Below are positions 60,610 through 64,000 of a DNA stretch of 64,000 nucleotides, in pieces. The notes under the pieces are model-generated. The model was not told the DNA's origin. It searched no databases and saw nothing but the letters and a program-made list of their open reading frames with translations. A program made the position numbers and the translations under genes. The stretch covers positions 1-64,000 of the forward strand of contig DATABS010000035.1 in NCBI GenBank assembly GCA_036259475.1, given 5' to 3'. This DNA comes from ZC4RG17 sp036259475 (GTDB taxonomy: Bacteria > Actinomycetota > Acidimicrobiia > Spongiisociales > ZC4RG35). Numbering within the stretch: the stretch's first letter is position 1; the number at the start of each line of letters is the position of its first letter.

Positions 60610-60814
60610 TGCACGAATGCACCGGTAGTAGGTGGTAGGTAGTGAGTCGTGGGTCACTGACCACGTCAACTGCGGACCGGTCTTCACCACGGATCCTTGG
60701 TTTCGCGGTTCGCGTCTCGGAAGTGTGGCTGGGGGCGCGGGGGTACCTACACGCACCAGTCAGTACCGGTGAGCCGGATCCCGTAGTCTCCTCCGATCCG
60801 CCCAGGAGACACAC

Positions 60815-61036
60815 ATGCAGATCCAGAAGACCATCCGCCTCACCGGCAGTTCGCCCGACTCGATCGAGGACGCGGTGCGCACCGTTCTCGCTCGCGCCGC
60901 CGTCACCATCGCCGACATCGTCCGCTGGGACATGGTCAGGGCGGGAGGAAGAGTCGATGATTCCGGAGTGCCCACAGAGTTCGAGGTGACCGTCGATGTG
61001 ACATTCGGTATCAGAGACTCCGTGGAACACGGGTGA
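60815..61036 (+). CDS. Dodecin-family flavin-binding protein
   Basis: A 73-residue protein with the dodecin pattern: RLTGSSPDSIEDAVRTVLAR, then IADIVRWDMVRAGGRVDDSG and a beta-strand FEVTVDVTFGI. Dodecins assemble into dodecamers that bind flavins and limit free-flavin damage. The W in IVRWDM is the stacking tryptophan. The length is typical. Its stop overlaps the start of the MBL-fold gene (GTGA). Confidence 0.85.
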   Translation: MQIQKTIRLTGSSPDSIEDAVRTVLARAAVTIADIVRWDMVRAGGRVDDSGVPTEFEVTVDVTFGIRDSVEHG

Positions 61037-62016
61037 ACGGAGCCCTACCCGACCCGGCCTCGCTGGGCGAGGGCATCCATCTCATTCCGCTCCCGCTTCC
61101 CTTCCGGTCCCCGGCCTGGGTGAACGGCTACGCCATCGAAACACCCGACGGGGTCACCTTGGTCGACTGCGGCTGCGACTGGGAACCAGGACGCCAGGCG
61201 CTCGGAGCGGGGCTCACCCAACTGGGCCTCGGCGACGCCCCGATCGAGGCGCTCATCGTGAGCCACCTCCACCCCGATCACGTCGGGATGGCGGGACGGG
61301 TGATGGTCGAGCACGGGGCGCGGTTCATCATGCATCGCAGAGCTGCACGCCTGGTCGACCGATACAACGACACGCCGGGTTTCGTCGCCCGCAACCTCAC
61401 GCTCGCCGCCCGCCACGGCGTGCCCCCATCCGAGGCGGCGATGCTGGCGGGCGAAGTCGAGCGACCGGCCTACATGCCGTTGATCCCATCGCCCGATGTC
61501 GTGGTCGACGACGGGGATGCCATCGACCTGGGTGAGGGGCGGCATCTCGAGGTCCTTCACACTCCAGGTCATGAGCCTTCGCACATCTGCCTGCGCGACT
61601 CTCGGAGCGGTGTGATCTTCTCCGGCGACCACGTCCTTCCCCGGATCTCACCTGTGATCATGTTCGACGAGGACTTCGACGATGTGTTGGGCGACTATCT
61701 GGCTTCCTTGCGCCGCCTGTTGGACGTTCCCATCGGACTCACCTTCCCGGCGCACGGCGGGATCATCGAAAGGGGAGGCGCCCGGGTGGATCAGATCCTC
61801 CTCCACCACGCGCGCCGTCTCGATCAGATGCGCCAGGTGGCCCGGTCCGCTTCCCTTACCGCCTGGTCACTGGTGGGCACGGTCTTTCGACCCAACCTCT
61901 CCCCCATCGATCAGCGGCTGGCTCTGCGAGAGACGGTGGCCCATCTCGAGCATCTCCGCCTGGCGGGTCGCCTCGACAGCGAGGCTCGCGACGGCGTCGT
62001 TTGGTACCGGGGTTGA
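61033..62016 (+). CDS. Metallo-beta-lactamase-fold hydrolase
   Basis: A 327-residue protein from a GTG at 61033. The metal-binding motif is SHLHPDHVGM, followed by TPGHEPSHICL, FSGDHVLPRISP and PAHGG. The layout fits a glyoxalase II-like or general thioesterase group with an extra C-terminal winged-helix-like segment (residues 250-327). The reaction is unknown. It is translationally coupled to the dodecin gene and has an 80-base gap before the subtilase. Confidence 0.88.
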   Translation: MNGALPDPASLGEGIHLIPLPLPFRSPAWVNGYAIETPDGVTLVDCGCDWEPGRQALGAGLTQLGLGDAPIEALIVSHLHPDHVGMAGRVMVEHGARFIMHRRAARLVDRYNDTPGFVARNLTLAARHGVPPSEAAMLAGEVERPAYMPLIPSPDVVVDDGDAIDLGEGRHLEVLHTPGHEPSHICLRDSRSGVIFSGDHVLPRISPVIMFDEDFDDVLGDYLASLRRLLDVPIGLTFPAHGGIIERGGARVDQILLHHARRLDQMRQVARSASLTAWSLVGTVFRPNLSPIDQRLALRETVAHLEHLRLAGRLDSEARDGVVWYRG

Positions 62017-62095
62017 CTCCCTTCGACGCACCGAGATACAGCCGTGTATGGTCTCCGACAGGCCGCCAGGCCGGATCGAGTAGAAGGGGAATTAG

Positions 62096-64000
62096 ATGAG
62101 GAAGCGCACGGCGCTGATGGCCGTCCTCGCCGCACTGACGTCACTTCTAGCGGCCACCGGACCGTCGGCTGCTCAGACGAGCGGGGACCTCTCGACCAGG
62201 GACACAGGCGACAGATTGTCCGGGACGGTCTCAGATGCGTTCGAGCTGCGCAGTCCCGACGATGTCGTCCAGGTGTTCATCCAGCTCGACGAGCCGTCCG
62301 TGGCCGAGTTCGCCGCCGAAACGAGTGCCGGGCGGGCCGCCCAGCAGGCCCAGGGACGCGCCGTCCTCGCGCAGCAGGCGGAGTTGCGCTCGGCGCTGGG
62401 CTCGTTGATCGTCGAGGAACGGTCCAGCCTGGCCGTCGGCGCCAACGGCATCCGGGCGATGGTGCGAGCCGGTGACATCCCGGCCGTCCGCGCCACGGAT
62501 GGTGTCGAAAGCGTGGCCACCGTGACCCGCTATCACCTCACCAACGAGACGAGCGTGCCCTGGATCGGTGGAGAGACGCTCCAGGATGCCGGCTTCACCG
62601 GCGACGGCGTCTCCATCGCCATCATCGACACGGGCATCGACTACACCCACTCGTCTTTGGGGGGCAGCGGCGATCCCCAGGACTACACCGACAACGACCC
62701 CGGCGTCGTAGAATCGGGCACCTTCCCCACCGCCAAGGTGGTGGGAGGCTTCGACTTCGCCGGTCCCACCTACGACGCCGACGAACCGAGTCTCGCCACC
62801 CCCAGCCCGGATCCCGACCCATTGGACGTCAACGGCCACGGGACCCATGTGGCGGGCACGGCGGCCGGCATGGAAGTGCCCGACGACGTCGGTGAGGGCA
62901 TGGCTCCCGATGCCAACCTGTACGCGTTCAAGGTCTTCGGCGACGTGGCCGGATCCACCGAGTTGGTCTCGGATGCCATCGAACGCGCCCTCGACCCCAA
63001 CAACGACCTTTCCATGGATGACGCCGTCGACGTCATCAACATGAGCCTCGGGGCGCCCTACGGCAATCCGCAAGATCCCTCGGCCATTGCCTCGCAGAAC
63101 GCTGTCGAGAACGGCGTGGTGGTGGTCGCCTCGGCCGGCAACGAGGGGACCCCTCCTTATGTGACCGGTTCGCCAGCCGTGGCACCCGACGTGATCTCGG
63201 TTGCCGCCTCCATCGACGGCGGTGCCGAGGTACTCGCCATGCCCGTGAACTCCCCGGCGGAGATCGCCGGCCAGTACGAGGCGCAAGCGGGCGATTTCGG
63301 TCCCCTGGATCCGCCAACCGATGGCGACCTGGCTATCGCCGCGCCGCTCGACGCCTGCAACCCGATCACGAGTGACGTCGAGGGGAAGATCGCCCTGATA
63401 CAGCGCGGTACCTGTGAGTTCACGGTGAAGGTGCGCAACGCTGAGGACGCGGGGGCCATCGGGGCTCTCGTCTTCAACAACGTGGAAGGGCCACCCATCG
63501 GCATGGCCCACAACGGAACGGAACCGAAACCGACGATTCCGGCGATGATGATCGGCCTCGCCGACGGCGAGCTGATCCACACAACCGCCGCCAGCGAAAC
63601 GGTCAACGTGACGCTGACCGACGATGTGACGCTTCCCAAGCCCGACCTGGCCGACAACATGGCGGGCTTCACGTCTCGGGGCCCCGGCTTCGACAACGTG
63701 TTCAAGCCCGACCTGAGCGCTCCTGGATTCTCGATCGGCTCGGCGGACGTAGGCTCCGGTTCCGGACTCACCTTGAACAGTGGCACTTCGATGGCCGCCC
63801 CGCACGTAGCGGGTGCCGCGGCTCAGTTGCTCGACTGGAACGACGGCCTCACACCCGCCCAGGTGAAGGCGCTGCTGATGAACTCGGCCACTCCGGCCAA
63901 CGTGGAAGGTCCGGTCTTCACCGCCGGAGCCGTGCCGGTGGCCAGCCAGGGAACCGGCATCATCCACGTGGACAAGGTGGTCGAGGACCTGCAGGGATAC
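62096..64000 (+). CDS. Secreted subtilisin-like (S8) serine protease with PA insert, 3' end cut by window
   Basis: The ATG at 62096 (AAGGGG upstream) begins a frame open for 635 codons to the right edge. A signal peptide (MRKRTALMAVLAALTSLLAA) is followed by an I9-like propeptide (about 55-145). The catalytic domain has Asp178 (IIDTGIDYTHSSLGG), His248 (NGHGTHVAG) and Ser565 (NSGTSMAAPHVAG). Between His and Ser lies a protease-associated insert (about 385-500, CEFTVKVRNAEDAGAIGALV). The protein should be exported and self-processed. The C-terminus is not visible. Confidence 0.95.
   Translation, partial: MRKRTALMAVLAALTSLLAATGPSAAQTSGDLSTRDTGDRLSGTVSDAFELRSPDDVVQVFIQLDEPSVAEFAAETSAGRAAQQAQGRAVLAQQAELRSALGSLIVEERSSLAVGANGIRAMVRAGDIPAVRATDGVESVATVTRYHLTNETSVPWIGGETLQDAGFTGDGVSIAIIDTGIDYTHSSLGGSGDPQDYTDNDPGVVESGTFPTAKVVGGFDFAGPTYDADEPSLATPSPDPDPLDVNGHGTHVAGTAAGMEVPDDVGEGMAPDANLYAFKVFGDVAGSTELVSDAIERALDPNNDLSMDDAVDVINMSLGAPYGNPQDPSAIASQNAVENGVVVVASAGNEGTPPYVTGSPAVAPDVISVAASIDGGAEVLAMPVNSPAEIAGQYEAQAGDFGPLDPPTDGDLAIAAPLDACNPITSDVEGKIALIQRGTCEFTVKVRNAEDAGAIGALVFNNVEGPPIGMAHNGTEPKPTIPAMMIGLADGELIHTTAASETVNVTLTDDVTLPKPDLADNMAGFTSRGPGFDNVFKPDLSAPGFSIGSADVGSGSGLTLNSGTSMAAPHVAGAAAQLLDWNDGLTPAQVKALLMNSATPANVEGPVFTAGAVPVASQGTGIIHVDKVVEDLQGY

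Noticed and set aside
62231..63967. Open frame of about 578 codons on the minus strand opposite the subtilase
   Set aside because: Gly/His/Arg-rich translation without motifs; an antisense shadow of a confidently identified protease gene.

Overview
The window looks like one contiguous piece of a high-GC chromosome from the Actinomycetota. Four things point there: LexA boxes of the TCGAAC-N4-GTTCGA type, a RamB-type regulator beside the glyoxylate-shunt genes, the nrdR / LysM / lexA / dapF / miaA / miaB / recA neighbourhood, and a Gly-Cys-Val tRNA cluster. RNase Y sits between miaB and recA where recX is often found, RNase J lies next to dapA, and small SLH-domain and TIGR03084-type proteins are present. 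Together these suggest a deep-branching lineage such as Acidimicrobiia rather than Mycobacteriales or Streptomycetales. The class-level placement is inference.

1-5730: a CPBP protease (cut by the left edge), a FUSC-type membrane protein, a Kup potassium transporter, a Rox-like FAD monooxygenase, and an ABC ATPase/permease remnant fused in frame by deletion. 5912-9125: a small, decayed integrative island between a displaced 3' piece of tRNA-Val and the intact tRNA-Val(CAC) gene. It holds an integrase tail, paired GAAGCACT repeats near both ends, a duplicated gene remnant, an SLH-domain protein and a STAS/HATPase partner-switching pair. 9180-11075: a zincin-like peptidase, a small helical protein, three tRNAs and dut.

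11125-25436: the DNA-damage and housekeeping block: nrdR, a LysM protein diverging from lexA across four LexA boxes, dapF, miaA, miaB, rny, recA interrupted by a LAGLIDADG intein, thpR, cinA, a flavin reductase and a PHP phosphatase. 25452-34710: carbon metabolism, with an archaeal-type (type II) GAPDH homologue, aceA, aceB, a divergent RamB-like regulator, and E2, E1-beta and E1-alpha of a 2-oxoacid dehydrogenase. 34766-42177: ftsK, a small membrane protein, rnj, dapA, a cyclophilin and an M16 peptidase.

42252-54452: a VWA protein (with an HEVVH motif) coupled to a MoxR-like ATPase with swapped Mg-site residues, a LOG protein, a TIGR03084 protein, BtpA, an enoyl-CoA hydratase, an HD-GYP phosphodiesterase, a DUF4032 protein, a flavin reductase diverging from a universal stress protein, a small Cys-containing protein and an ABC exporter. 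54525-64000: a lipoprotein, a fused AroQ dehydroquinase/alpha-beta hydrolase, a transglycosylase-like protein lacking the catalytic Glu, SOS-controlled dnaE2, a dodecin-MBL hydrolase pair, and a secreted subtilase cut by the right edge.

Three SOS genes (lexA, recA, dnaE2) carry clear LexA operators. recA also has a match to the LexA-independent RecA-NDp (PafBC-type) promoter. No CRISPR array, intact insertion sequence or rRNA gene was seen.
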